Shown piece by piece: positions 40,108 through 49,253 of a stretch of DNA of 64,000 nucleotides. The stretch comes from CAVZOY01 sp963777095 (GTDB lineage: Bacteria > Actinomycetota > Actinomycetes > Mycobacteriales > Geodermatophilaceae), in contig CAVZOY010000006.1 of the NCBI GenBank assembly GCA_963777095.1, positions 930,001 through 994,000 on the forward strand. The letters run 5' to 3'. The position numbers and the translations under genes were made by a program. How positions within the stretch are numbered: position 1 is the stretch's first letter; each line of letters starts with the position of its first letter. The notes below the pieces were generated by a model, which was not told the DNA's origin, searched no databases, and saw nothing but the letters and a program-made list of their open reading frames with translations.

Positions 40108-40690
40108 TCAGAACTCGGGCGGCAGGTGGATCCCCCGCGCGGCGGCCCGGGCCGCCAGGGCCTGCACCGACTCGGCCTCCAGGTGCGCGGCGGACGTCTC
40201 CGGCGGCAGGCCGGCGGCCCATCCCCAGGCGGCCAGGCGCCCTCCGGCCAGCTGCCGGTCGACCAGCCAGGCGGCGCCCGACGTGGATCGCCTCCAGCAG
40301 ATCGGCGAGCAGCGGAGCGTCGGTCGTCGACGCGACCACGGCGAGCCACGGCAGCGCCTCGTCGCCGGACAGGTCGAGCTCGCGGTGCAGCGCCGTGCCG
40401 CAGCGGCGCAGGAACCAGAAGCGGTCGAGCACGTCGACGTCCACGTCGGCGACGATCGGCGCACCGACGGCGAGGGAGTGCTCGCCCAGCACCCAGAGCT
40501 GCCCGAGGTGCTCCGGCCGCCATCCGGTGCGCACCGCGTGCTCGGCCCACCCGCGCCCGACCCGGATGGTCGTCAGCCGCTCGTGCTCGGCCCGGTAGGC
40601 GCGGACCACCGCCTCGAAGTCCTCGTCCGGTGCGCCCTCGTGACGGCAACGGGGACGCAGCACCCACCCGTCGGGGATCACGCGCTCCAC
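40108..40690 (-). CDS. Hypothetical protein (frameshifted near 40280)
   Basis: Not recognised. About 193 residues: VIPDGWVLRPRCRHEGAPDE, then WRPEHLGQLWVLGEHSLAVG and LPWLAVVASTTDAPLLADLL. The frame then shifts at about 40275-40285 to WLVDRQLAGGRLAAWGWAAG and ends ARGIHLPPEF. Soluble and Trp-rich. It is the last gene of the helicase/dinB/methyltransferase series, 45 bp after the methyltransferase. Confidence 0.55.
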
Positions 40691-40735
40691 CCTTGCAGCC
40701 GACCCGCGAGCCGGTCGAGCCAGGTCGCGGGCGCC

Positions 40736-41341
40736 TCAGGCCGACCGCAGCACCGCCACCAGGAAGTCGGAGTCCTCGGTGAACGGGTGCAGGTGCCACG
40801 ACGAGAGCAGCAGGTCCGGCACCAGGCCCGCGGTGGCGGCGTCGGCGAGGAAGGCGTCGAACGGATAGCCGCGCCCGGCGCCGTAGCCGATCGCCACCCG
40901 ACCGTCGGGGTGCAGGTGGGCGCGGAACCGGCGGAGCACCTCCACCCGCGCCCCGGGCTCGACGAACGTCATCACGTTGCCCGCGCAGACGATCGCGTCG
41001 AACGCCTCGCTGATGCCCAGCGCCGGCAGGTCGAGCTCGGCCAGGTCGCCGACGATCCAGTGCGCCTCCGGGTGGTCGGTCCGGGCGGTCTCGATCAGCA
41101 CCGGGTCGATGTCCACGCCGACGACCTCGTGCCCCACGCCGGCCAGCCAGCCGCCGATCCGGCCGAACCCGCAGCCCGCGTCGAGCACGCGCGACTCCCG
41201 CTGGAGCATGGCGTCGACCATCCGCGCCTCCCCCACCAGGTCCTGGCCCTGCTCGGCGAGCCGGCGGAACCGCTGGATGTAGGCGTGCGAGTGCCCGGGG
41301 TCGTCCTGGGTCAACTGCATCCAGGTGGGGTGCTCGCTCAT
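40736..41341 (-). CDS. SAM-dependent class I methyltransferase
   Basis: 201 residues. SAM motif I VLDAGCGFGRIGGWLAGVGH, motif II VVGVDIDPVLIETART and the post-motif IVCAGNVMTFVEPGARVEVL are clear. The substrate is unknown. The ATG (41341) overlaps the dinB stop (ATGA), so it is co-translated with DNA polymerase IV. Confidence 0.85.
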   Translation of the reverse strand: MSEHPTWMQLTQDDPGHSHAYIQRFRRLAEQGQDLVGEARMVDAMLQRESRVLDAGCGFGRIGGWLAGVGHEVVGVDIDPVLIETARTDHPEAHWIVGDLAELDLPALGISEAFDAIVCAGNVMTFVEPGARVEVLRRFRAHLHPDGRVAIGYGAGRGYPFDAFLADAATAGLVPDLLLSSWHLHPFTEDSDFLVAVLRSA

Positions 41342-42699
41342 GCGCTCTCCTCGGTCTGGGCGTCGTCGCGCCAGTCGGGCGGATCGGCGGGGTGCAGCGC
41401 CGGATCGTCGGCCGCCAGTGTGCGCACCGGGCCGGGCGGCGTCCGCGGGCCCTCGAAGCGCACCGTCACCCGGCCGAGACCCCGGCCCCACACCCAGCCC
41501 GCGCCCAGCTCGTCGTGCCGCACGTCCTGGCCCGGCCACCAGCGCGACACCGGATCGGGCAGCGGCTCCTCGACGGCCGGCTCGGCCGCGTCCGTGGTCG
41601 CCGAGCCGTCGAGCGGGTCGGCGTCGTCGGCGAACAGGTCGCCCTGCGCGTAGAGCGAGAGCCCGGAGACGCCCACGCCCAGCAGCCGCAGCCCGCCGGC
41701 GGTCCCCGCCTCGACGAGCAGCCGCCGCGCGATCTCCGCGATCTGCCGGGCGTCGTCCGTGGGCTGCGGCAGCGTCAGGGAGCGGGTGAGGGTCGTGAAG
41801 TCGTAGCGGCGCAGCTTGAGCGTGACCGTCCGGCCGGAGTAGGACGACGCCCGCAGCCGGCCGCCCACGCGTGCGGCCATCGCGTCGATCTCGGCGCCGA
41901 GCACCGCCTGGTCGGTCAGGTCCCGCTCGAAGGTCTCCTCCGCCGACACCGACTTGGCCTCGCGGTCGGCCACCACCGCGCGGTCGTCCTCCGCTCGGGC
42001 CAGGGCGTACAGGCCGGCGCCGTGCGCGCGCCCGGCCAGGGCGACGAGGTCGGGCAGCGCCTTCGCCGCGAGATCGGCCACCGTGCCGACGCCGACCGTG
42101 CGCAGCCGCTCGGCCGTGGCCGGGCCGACGCCTCCGAGCCGGGTGACCGGCAGTGGGTGCAGCACCGCCAGCTCCTCCCCCGGCGGGACGACGACGAGGC
42201 CGTCCGGCTTGTCCAGGTCCGAGGCGATCTTGGCCATGAGCTTCGACGTCCCGGCGCCGACGGACCCGGTCACCCCTCCGGTGGCCTCGGCGATCCGGCG
42301 CTTGAGGTCCCGCGCCAGCGACGTCACGCCCTCGACCGACAGGTCGAGGCGGTTCCCGGCCGCCAGGTCGACGTACGCCTCGTCCAGCGACGCCGGCTCG
42401 ACCAGCGGGGACAGCTCCCGGAGCAGCGCCATCACGACGTCGGACGTGCGGCGGTACGCGCCGAACCGGCCGCCGAGGAACGCTGTTCCTGGCGGGCAGC
42501 GGCGCCTCGCCTCCGCGGTCGACATCGCCGAGCGGGCACCGTAGGCGCGGGCCTCGTACGAGGCGGTGGCGACGACGCCGCGGCCGCCCGTGCCGCCGAC
42601 GACGACCGGACGGCCGCGCAGCGACGGCTTGTCCCGCTGCTCGACGGCGGCGAAGAAGGCGTCCAGGTCGAGGTGCAGGATGCTCGGCTCCCGTCGCAC
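41338..42699 (-). CDS. dinB: DNA polymerase IV (Y family)
   Basis: Error-prone lesion-bypass polymerase, 453 residues. Catalytic motifs: LHLDLDAFFAAVEQR (metal Asp), the steric region VVATASYEARAYGARSAMST, and EPASLDEAYVDL (SLDE). The little-finger domain follows (VSAEETFERDLTD). A C-terminal actinobacterial extension (WWPGQDVRHDELGAGWVWGR) lies beyond the usual core, and the canonical beta-clamp motif is not obvious. GTG 42699 follows AGGAGG. No LexA box is seen just upstream. Confidence 0.93.
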   Translation of the reverse strand: MRREPSILHLDLDAFFAAVEQRDKPSLRGRPVVVGGTGGRGVVATASYEARAYGARSAMSTAEARRRCPPGTAFLGGRFGAYRRTSDVVMALLRELSPLVEPASLDEAYVDLAAGNRLDLSVEGVTSLARDLKRRIAEATGGVTGSVGAGTSKLMAKIASDLDKPDGLVVVPPGEELAVLHPLPVTRLGGVGPATAERLRTVGVGTVADLAAKALPDLVALAGRAHGAGLYALARAEDDRAVVADREAKSVSAEETFERDLTDQAVLGAEIDAMAARVGGRLRASSYSGRTVTLKLRRYDFTTLTRSLTLPQPTDDARQIAEIARRLLVEAGTAGGLRLLGVGVSGLSLYAQGDLFADDADPLDGSATTDAAEPAVEEPLPDPVSRWWPGQDVRHDELGAGWVWGRGLGRVTVRFEGPRTPPGPVRTLAADDPALHPADPPDWRDDAQTEESA

Positions 42700-42750
42700 G
42701 CCGCCTCCTCTCCTACCGGACGACGGCCATTCTCCGTCCGGGGCGGACGG

Positions 42751-44520
42751 TCAGGCCTCCTCGACCAGCGCGGCCGGGGGCAGCCAGTCGGCGTCGAGCA
42801 GCTCCGCGATCTCCCGGAGCGCCGAGGTGTCGGCGCCGGCCGTCGAGCCGCTGACTGCCAGCCGCTCGACCATCACGCGGGCCACCTGCTCCTCCACGGT
42901 GTCCTCGGCGTAGGCCACCCGCCACGGCGACACGTGCCCGTCGCGGTGCGTGCGGCCGGTGACCTGGCGGGCCTGGATGCCGGAGAACCGCGGCTGGTGG
43001 AACAGCCCGACCCTCGGCAGCAGCGACGCCGTCGACCCTCCGGGCAACAGCTCGCCGGCGTGCAGGCTGATGGACGCCGTCACGGTGAAGACGCACACCG
43101 CCGCCTCGCCGGTCTGGAAGCGCAGGCGCTCGGCCTCGACGTCGAAGCGGTCCCGGCCGTAGATGCCGGCCACCGGCACCCCGGCGTCGAGCAGCGCCTC
43201 GCGGATGGGGTCGGCCGCCGTCTCGACGAACTCGACCGACACCGCCACCTGCCGCTCGGCCTCGACCTGCGCCCGCACCCAGTCGACGGTGGCCTGCACG
43301 CGGATGAGCCCGGCCTTCTGCCGGAACCGCAGCAATGCTGCCCGCCCGCGCGCGGTCTGCCGTCCGCGACGGGCGAGCTGCATCTCGGCCCGGAACTCCT
43401 GCCACTCCGACTCGTACGCGGCCCGCTCGGCCGGCGTGAGCGCGACCGGGGCGCCGGTCACCGACACGGGGCCCCACGGCGCCGGCCGGTGCAGGGTCGC
43501 GGGTGGATCCGCCTCGGCCAGCCAGCCCTGCAGCCGGACGAGGTCGGTGCGGCGCTCGTCGGCGTCCTCGGTCCAGGCCCAGCCGTACCGGCCTCGTTCC
43601 ACGTGGAACCCGTGAGCGGCCAGCCGGGACGGCAGGTCGGACCACGACCGGAGCGGCTCGCCGTGGCGGGCGGCCAGCTCGGGCGCGAGGTACGGCAGCT
43701 CGAGCGGCGTGTGCGCCGGGGTGGCGGTGGCGGCGATGACGAACGGGGCGTCCTTGACCCGACCGGCGCCGGAGACCGACCGCCAGTGCTTCCACCGCTG
43801 CGTCGTCGTGTGCCGCACCATGTGCGCCTCGTCGGCGATGACGACGTCGAAGCGGACGCCGAGCTTCTGCAGCGCGGCCACCTTGGCCAGCCGGTCCCAC
43901 GTCGTCACGCACCACTGCAGCCCGCCGTCGCCGAAGCCGGCGATCGAGCGGGTCCAGTGCGGGATCGTGATGGCCGCGGGCCGGTCGGCCACGACCAGCA
44001 CCGACCGTCCGTCGCGCTTGGCCGCGATCTCGCGCGCCGCGAGGATCGCCGTCCCGGTCTTGCCGACGCCGGGGTCGTCGCCCAGCAGGAAGACCCGTCC
44101 TCCGGCGGCGGCGTGAGTGACCACTGCGGCGGCGCCGTCGACCTGCAGCGGCCGGGCCTCCATGGGCCGCGACGCGGGCAGCGGGCGGGGCGTCGGGTTG
44201 AGCCGGTCTTCCAGGAACCGCTCGAACGTGTACGGCCCCGGGTCGTAGGGCGCCAGCGTCGCGGGCAGCTCGCGGCCGACGAACACGTGCGCCTGCAGGC
44301 CGGCGTGCCACGAAGCCGCTGGCGCAGGTGCCCGGAACGGGACGGCGAGCACCCACACCCGCTCGCCCGGGCCGGCGACCGGGAGCTCGGGTGCGGCGGC
44401 GGCGCTGCGGGTCGACGGGCGGGACGGCGCGCGCTTGCGCGCCGTCGTCGAGGCCGTCCGCGTCGTCGTCGATGTCGTGCGTCGCCTGCTCGTCGTCGTC
44501 CGTCGGCGCCGTCCTGGCAT
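42751..44520 (-). CDS. SF2 DEAD/DEAH-type helicase (SNF2-like)
   Basis: 589 residues. The N-terminus is a low-complexity Thr/Arg/Ser tract. Helicase motifs: I LLGDDPGVGKTGTAILAARE, II VVIADEAHMVRH, III FVIAATATPAHTP, and VI RQVTGRTHRDGHVSPWRVAY. The C-terminal RecA lobe includes VCVFTVTASISLHAGELLPG. The role is unknown; it is encoded 51 bp upstream of dinB on the same strand, which hints at DNA repair. A parS-like palindrome lies within the gene (encoding FHVER). Confidence 0.8.
   Translation of the reverse strand: MPGRRRRTTTSRRRTTSTTTRTASTTARKRAPSRPSTRSAAAAPELPVAGPGERVWVLAVPFRAPAPAASWHAGLQAHVFVGRELPATLAPYDPGPYTFERFLEDRLNPTPRPLPASRPMEARPLQVDGAAAVVTHAAAGGRVFLLGDDPGVGKTGTAILAAREIAAKRDGRSVLVVADRPAAITIPHWTRSIAGFGDGGLQWCVTTWDRLAKVAALQKLGVRFDVVIADEAHMVRHTTTQRWKHWRSVSGAGRVKDAPFVIAATATPAHTPLELPYLAPELAARHGEPLRSWSDLPSRLAAHGFHVERGRYGWAWTEDADERRTDLVRLQGWLAEADPPATLHRPAPWGPVSVTGAPVALTPAERAAYESEWQEFRAEMQLARRGRQTARGRAALLRFRQKAGLIRVQATVDWVRAQVEAERQVAVSVEFVETAADPIREALLDAGVPVAGIYGRDRFDVEAERLRFQTGEAAVCVFTVTASISLHAGELLPGGSTASLLPRVGLFHQPRFSGIQARQVTGRTHRDGHVSPWRVAYAEDTVEEQVARVMVERLAVSGSTAGADTSALREIAELLDADWLPPAALVEEA
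43596..43609. promoter_or_regulatory. parS-like palindrome inside the SF2 helicase gene
   Basis: GTTCCACGTGGAAC, identical to the sites at 738, 15705 and 55362. Confidence 0.7.
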
Positions 44521-44586
44521 GCCACCTCCCCGGTTCCGCAGGGACGCTAGACGCGGGGTCGGACGGTCGGGTGGTGGAATCGCCGT

Positions 44587-45438
44587 GTGGCAGAGGACGA
44601 ACGGCTCGCGACGCGCACCCTCGGCGACGCCGGCCCGCGCGTGGCGTTCGTGCACGGCCTGTTCGGCCAGGGCCGCAACTGGACGTCGATCGCCAAGGCG
44701 CTCGCGGAGGAGGGCCGACGGGTCACGCTGGTCGACCTGCCCAACCACGGCCACTCGCCGTGGACCGAGACGTCGGACTACCTGGACATGGCGCGCATGG
44801 TCGCGGCGGAGTGCGAGCTGTTCGGGGAACCGGTCACCCTCGTCGGCCACTCGATGGGCGGCAAGGTCGCGATGACCCTCGCGCTGCGCCGGCCCGAGCT
44901 CCTGCGGGCGCTGGTGGTCGTCGACGTCGCGCCGGTCGAGTATCCGGTCCGCGGCGGGCGGACCGACGATCCCGACGAGGAGGCCTCGCCGTTCGCCGGC
45001 TACATCGCGGCCATGCGGGAGCTCGACCTCGGGTCGCTGCAGAGCCGGGAGGACGCCGACGAGGCGCTGCGCCCCGCCGTCCGCAGCGGCATGGTGCGGG
45101 CCTTCCTGCTGCAGAGCCTGGTCAGGGACGGCGACGCCGAGCACGGCTGGCGCTGGCGGCTCAACCTCGAGCTGCTCGAGCGCGACCTGGAGCACCTGCG
45201 CGGCTTCCCGCCGCCGGAGGAGGGGGCCACCTACGACGGCCCGGTCCTGTGGATCGCCGGGGCGAACTCCACCTACGTCCTGCCGGAGGACCGCGAGCGG
45301 ATGGACGCGCTGTTCCCCTCGACGCGGCTGGTGCGGATCAAGAACGCCGGCCACTGGGTGCACTCCGAGCAGCCGGAGATCTTCACCGAGACCCTGCGCC
45401 GCTTCCTCACCTCGCTCGAGGACGGCGCGCCGCGCTGA
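44587..45438 (+). CDS. Alpha/beta-fold hydrolase (YbfF-like)
   Basis: 283 residues: oxyanion loop FVHGLFGQGRNW, nucleophile elbow LVGHSMGGKVAM (Ser), acid strand VLWIAGANSTYV and histidine NAGHWVHSEQPE. This resembles the YbfF/ABHD11-type esterase group. GTG 44587 is divergent from the helicase with 66 bp between. The substrate is unknown. Confidence 0.85.
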   Translation: MAEDERLATRTLGDAGPRVAFVHGLFGQGRNWTSIAKALAEEGRRVTLVDLPNHGHSPWTETSDYLDMARMVAAECELFGEPVTLVGHSMGGKVAMTLALRRPELLRALVVVDVAPVEYPVRGGRTDDPDEEASPFAGYIAAMRELDLGSLQSREDADEALRPAVRSGMVRAFLLQSLVRDGDAEHGWRWRLNLELLERDLEHLRGFPPPEEGATYDGPVLWIAGANSTYVLPEDRERMDALFPSTRLVRIKNAGHWVHSEQPEIFTETLRRFLTSLEDGAPR

Positions 45439-45583
45439 CCCGGGGCTCGTAGAGTCCCGCCCGGCCGCTCCCGCGCACCAACGGCTTGGCCGTCGCCTCG
45501 CTCTGGGTCGGCGTCGCGGTGTACGCGTAGTCCCCGCCGTCGCGCGGCCCGCCGGGCCCGGCCGGGTCGCGGGGACGTCGCAC
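45407..45583 (-). CDS. Possible small protein (58 aa)
   Basis: Minus-strand reading from GTG 45583 gives DYAYTATPTQSEATAKPLVR then GSGRAGLYEPRVS, a sensible non-repetitive composition in an otherwise empty gap between the hydrolase and pgm. It overlaps the hydrolase 3' end by 32 bases. It could also be a gene remnant. No homologue is recalled. Confidence 0.3.
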   Translation of the reverse strand: MRRPRDPAGPGGPRDGGDYAYTATPTQSEATAKPLVRGSGRAGLYEPRVSAARRPRAR

Positions 45584-45590
45584 GCGGGGC

Positions 45591-45596
45591 CAGGAT
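45591..45596 (+). promoter_or_regulatory. -10 element, leaderless pgm promoter
   Basis: CAGGAT, 6 bases before ATG 45603, with no ribosome binding site between them. Confidence 0.5.
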
Positions 45597-45602
45597 CGGG
45601 GC

Positions 45603-47237
45603 ATGACCGACCCCCGCGCCGGACAGCCCGCACAGCCGGGTGACCTGATCGACGTCGCCTCGCTGGTCACCGCGTACTACACGCTGGAGCCCGATCCGTC
45701 CGATCCCGGTCAGCAGGTGTCCTTCGGCACCAGCGGCCACCGCGGGTCGGCCTTCGATGCCGCCTTCAACGAGGCGCACATCCTCGCCACGACGCAGGCC
45801 ATCTGCGAGTACCGGGCGGCGCAGGGCTACGACGGGCCCCTGTTCGTCGGCCGGGACACCCACGCGCTCTCCGAGCCGGCCTGGGCGTCGGCGCTCGAGG
45901 TCCTGGTCGCCAACGACGTGACGGTCCTCGTCGACGCCGCCGACCGGTACACGCCGACGCCGGCCGTCAGCCACGCGATCCTGCGGGCCAACCGAGGCAA
46001 GCAGAGCGGGCTCGCCGACGGCATCGTCGTCACCCCATCGCACAACCCGCCCCGTGACGGCGGCTTCAAGTACAACCCGCCGAACGGCGGACCGGCCGAC
46101 ACCGACGCCACGAAGGTCATCGCCGACCGCGCCAACGCACTGCTGCGCGCCGGGCTCGACGGGGTGAGGCGGGTTCCGTTCACCCGCGCGCGGGCCGCCG
46201 CCGGGGCGCACGACTTCATGGGCGACTACGTCGACGACCTGCCCGCGGTGCTCGACCTCGACGCGGTCCGCGAGGCCGGCGTGCGCATCGGCGCCGACCC
46301 GCTCGGCGGCGCCAGCGTCGACTACTGGGGTGCGATCGCCGAACGGCACCGCCTCGACCTCACGGTGGTGAACCCGCTGGTCGACCCCACGTGGCGGTTC
46401 ATGACGCTGGACTGGGACGGCAAGATCCGGATGGACTGCTCGTCGCCGTCGGCCATGGCCTCGCTCATCGACAAGCGGAACGAGTACCGGATCGCGACCG
46501 GCAACGACGCCGACGCCGACCGGCACGGCATCGTCACTCCCGACGGCGGCCTGATGAACCCCAACCACTTCCTCGCCGTCGCGATCTCCTACCTGTTCGC
46601 CCACCGGAACGACTGGGGCCCCGACACCGCGGTCGGCAAGACGCTGGTGTCGTCGTCCCTGATCGACCGGGTGGTCGCCGGTCTCGGCCGGCGCCTGGTC
46701 GAGGTGCCGGTCGGTTTCAAGTGGTTCGTGCCCGGCCTGCTCGACGGGTCCGTCGGCTTCGGCGGCGAGGAGTCGGCGGGCGCCTCGTTCCTGCGGCGGG
46801 ACGGCAGCGTCTGGACGACGGACAAGGACGGCATCCTGCTGGCCCTGCTCGCCTCGGAGATCCAGGCGGTGACGGGACGGTCCCCCTCGCAGCTGCACGC
46901 GGAGCTGACGCAGAAGTACGGGGAGTCGGCCTACGCGCGGGTGGACGCCCCCGCGAGCCGGGAGGAGAAGGCGGCGCTGGGCAAGTTGTCCCCCGAGGCC
47001 GTCACCGCCACCGAGCTGGCCGGCGAACCGATCACCGCCAAGCTGACCCGTGCGCCGGGCAACGACGCGGCCCTCGGCGGGCTGAAGGTGACCACGGAGA
47101 ACGCCTGGTTCGCCGCGCGCCCGTCCGGCACGGAGGACGTCTACAAGATCTACGCGGAGTCGTTCCGGGGGCCCGAGCACCTTGCCCAGGTGCAGGAGGA
47201 GGCGCGTGCCGTCGTCGGAGCCGCCCTCGGCGGCTGA
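45603..47237 (+). CDS. pgm: Phosphoglucomutase (alpha-D-glucose phosphate-specific)
   Basis: Interconverts glucose-1- and glucose-6-phosphate. 544 residues: VSFGTSGHRGSAFDAAFNEA, catalytic serine loop VVTPSHNPPRDGGFKYNPPN, metal loop GNDADADRHG, sugar loop GFGGEESAGASF and phosphate loop AARPSGTEDVYKIYAES. It links glycogen/trehalose and wall precursor pools; otsAB lie 10 kb away. It converges on the GGDEF gene with a 15-bp gap. Confidence 0.95.
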   Translation: MTDPRAGQPAQPGDLIDVASLVTAYYTLEPDPSDPGQQVSFGTSGHRGSAFDAAFNEAHILATTQAICEYRAAQGYDGPLFVGRDTHALSEPAWASALEVLVANDVTVLVDAADRYTPTPAVSHAILRANRGKQSGLADGIVVTPSHNPPRDGGFKYNPPNGGPADTDATKVIADRANALLRAGLDGVRRVPFTRARAAAGAHDFMGDYVDDLPAVLDLDAVREAGVRIGADPLGGASVDYWGAIAERHRLDLTVVNPLVDPTWRFMTLDWDGKIRMDCSSPSAMASLIDKRNEYRIATGNDADADRHGIVTPDGGLMNPNHFLAVAISYLFAHRNDWGPDTAVGKTLVSSSLIDRVVAGLGRRLVEVPVGFKWFVPGLLDGSVGFGGEESAGASFLRRDGSVWTTDKDGILLALLASEIQAVTGRSPSQLHAELTQKYGESAYARVDAPASREEKAALGKLSPEAVTATELAGEPITAKLTRAPGNDAALGGLKVTTENAWFAARPSGTEDVYKIYAESFRGPEHLAQVQEEARAVVGAALGG

Positions 47238-47252
47238 ACGACGGCATCCGGC

Positions 47253-48215
47253 TCAGCGACGGCCGCGCGCCTTGTCCGCGTACATGGCGTCGTCGGCCTC
47301 GCGCACGACCCGCTCGTAGGACTCCTCCGCGTCGGCCCCGCCCGTGGCCGCGCCGACGCCGATGCTGATGCCGAGCGCTACGAGCGTCCCCTCCAGCTGC
47401 AGCGGCTCCTTGACCGCGCCGCGCAGCCGGTCGGCCAGCACCTCGGCGTCGGAGGGCTCGGTGTTCTCGCAGACGATGCTGAACTCGTCGCCGCCCAGGC
47501 GGGCGGCGGTGTCGCTCGCCCGCAGCACCGACCGCAGCCGGTCGGCGAAGGCGACGAGCACCCGGTCGCCGGTGGGGTGGCCGAGCTCGTCGTTGATCGA
47601 CTTGAAGTTGTCCAGGTCGACGATGAGCACGCAGGTCGGCGTCCGCTCGCGCTTGCCGCGGTTGAGCGCGTGCCAGAGCCGGTCCTGGAAGAGCACGCGG
47701 TTGGGCAGCCCGGTCAGCGGGTCGTGCAGCGACCGGTGCACCAGTTGGGCCTCGAGTGCCTTCCGGTCGGTGATGTCCTCGACGATCATCACCAGGTGCG
47801 GCGCCTGTCCCTCCGGGGTGGCGCTCACCCACGAGGCGGTCACCTGCACGGGGACGTCGCTGCCGTCGGCCCGCACCAGCCGGGTCTCGTGCCGCATCGG
47901 CCGGTCCCGCTGCGCCATCAGGGTGGCGTGCGCCTCGCGGGCGGCCAGGGCGGCGTCCGGGTGCACCAGGTCGAGCACCGAGCGGCCGCGCAGCTTCTCC
48001 GTGGGCAGGGTGACCAGTGCCGCGAGCGCGGGGTTGGCGTCGATGACGACACCTCTGGGCGTGGTGATCGCGACACCCATCGGAGCGTTGGCGAAGACGC
48101 TGCGGTGGTCCGCAGGGGGCAGTGCGTCCACCTCCGTCGTCACCGTGCCCTCCTCGTCGATTGCGACCATCTTGCGTGACGTGCGGGTTTCCGTGTCAGC
48201 CGGAGCCGTCGGCAT
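47253..48215 (-). CDS. PAS-GGDEF diguanylate cyclase
   Basis: About 320 residues. The PAS domain (FANAPMGVAITTPRGVVIDA to VEDITDRKALEAQ) is followed by GGDEF: HDPLTGLPNRVLFQDRL, DLDNFKSINDELGHPTGDRV and the active-site RLGGDEFSIVCEN. The intact GGDEF predicts cyclic-di-GMP synthesis. No transmembrane segment. ATG 48215, or GTG one codon earlier, with GGAAGGAAG upstream. Confidence 0.9.
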   Translation of the reverse strand: MPTAPADTETRTSRKMVAIDEEGTVTTEVDALPPADHRSVFANAPMGVAITTPRGVVIDANPALAALVTLPTEKLRGRSVLDLVHPDAALAAREAHATLMAQRDRPMRHETRLVRADGSDVPVQVTASWVSATPEGQAPHLVMIVEDITDRKALEAQLVHRSLHDPLTGLPNRVLFQDRLWHALNRGKRERTPTCVLIVDLDNFKSINDELGHPTGDRVLVAFADRLRSVLRASDTAARLGGDEFSIVCENTEPSDAEVLADRLRGAVKEPLQLEGTLVALGISIGVGAATGGADAEESYERVVREADDAMYADKARGRR

Positions 48216-48311
48216 CACCCGCCGAGCTTCCTTCCGTCACTCCCGCCCCGCATTCCGAGGTGGCGGGGCAGGATGGGGTACATACCCACGTCAGGGACGA
48301 CAGGAGACACG

Positions 48312-49244
48312 GTGTTCGACTTCGATCTCGTGCTGCCGACCGCGGTCGACGTCCGCGAGGTCGGCATGCGCGACGGTCTGCAGCTCGAGGACCCCGTTCC
48401 CCTGCCGGCCAAGCTGGACATGATCGAGGCGCTGGTCGCCACCGGCGTGCGACGGATCGAGGTGACGTCGTTCGTCTCGCCGAAGGCGGTCCCCGCCCTC
48501 GCCGACGCGGACCAGGTCGCCGCTGAGCTCGCCCGGTGGCCGGCAGTGCACTGGTCGGCCCTGGTGGCCAACCCCCGCGGCGCCGTCCGTGCCGTGGACG
48601 CGGGGATCGCGCACCTGGAGTACGTCGTCTCGGCCGCCGACGGCCACAGCCGGGCCAACGCCGGGCGCAGCACCGCCGAAGCCGTCGCCGCCGTCCTCGA
48701 GATCGCCGAGCTGGCGCACGGGGCCGGCGGGAGCCTCGAGGTCATCATCGCGACCGCCTGGGACTGTCCCTTCGACGGCCGGACGCCGGTCGCCCGCACC
48801 GTCGACGTCGCGCGGGCGTCGGTCACCGGCGGAGCCGACCAGCTCTGCCTCGGCGACACCATCGGGACGACGACGCCGCGCCGCGTCGTGCAACTCCTCG
48901 ACGCCGTCCGCCGCGCCTGCCCCGGCGTGCCGCTGGGCGTGCACTTCCACGACACCCGCGGCACCGGGCAGGCCAACGCGCTGGTGGCGGTCCAGGCCGG
49001 CGTCACCCAGCTCGACTCCTCGGTCGGCGGGCTCGGCGGCTGCCCGTTCGCACCCGGGGCCAGCGGCAACATCGCCACCGAGGAGCTGGTCTACATGCTC
49101 GAGGAGTCCGGCGTGTCCACCGGACTGGACCTCGACGCCGTCCTCGCCGCGGCGGCGGTCACCGAGAAGGCGGTCGGGCACGCCCTGCCCAGCTCGCTGT
49201 ACCGCGCCGGGGGCCGGTCGGTGCCGCGCGGCACCGAAGGCTGA
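48312..49244 (+). CDS. Hydroxymethylglutaryl-CoA lyase-like DRE-TIM metallolyase
   Basis: 310 residues. EVGMRDGLQLEDPVPLPAKL (Arg-Asp metal/catalytic motif), RRIEVTSFVSPKAVPALADA, LGVHFHDTRGTGQANAL (metal His) and the lyase signature GLGGCPFAPGASGNIATEEL with its catalytic Cys support an HMG-CoA lyase, used in leucine breakdown or ketone metabolism. GTG 48312 follows ACAGGAGACAC. It is followed at 9 bases by a flavin reductase. Confidence 0.87.
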   Translation: MFDFDLVLPTAVDVREVGMRDGLQLEDPVPLPAKLDMIEALVATGVRRIEVTSFVSPKAVPALADADQVAAELARWPAVHWSALVANPRGAVRAVDAGIAHLEYVVSAADGHSRANAGRSTAEAVAAVLEIAELAHGAGGSLEVIIATAWDCPFDGRTPVARTVDVARASVTGGADQLCLGDTIGTTTPRRVVQLLDAVRRACPGVPLGVHFHDTRGTGQANALVAVQAGVTQLDSSVGGLGGCPFAPGASGNIATEELVYMLEESGVSTGLDLDAVLAAAAVTEKAVGHALPSSLYRAGGRSVPRGTEG

Positions 49245-49253
49245 CGGGCTCGC

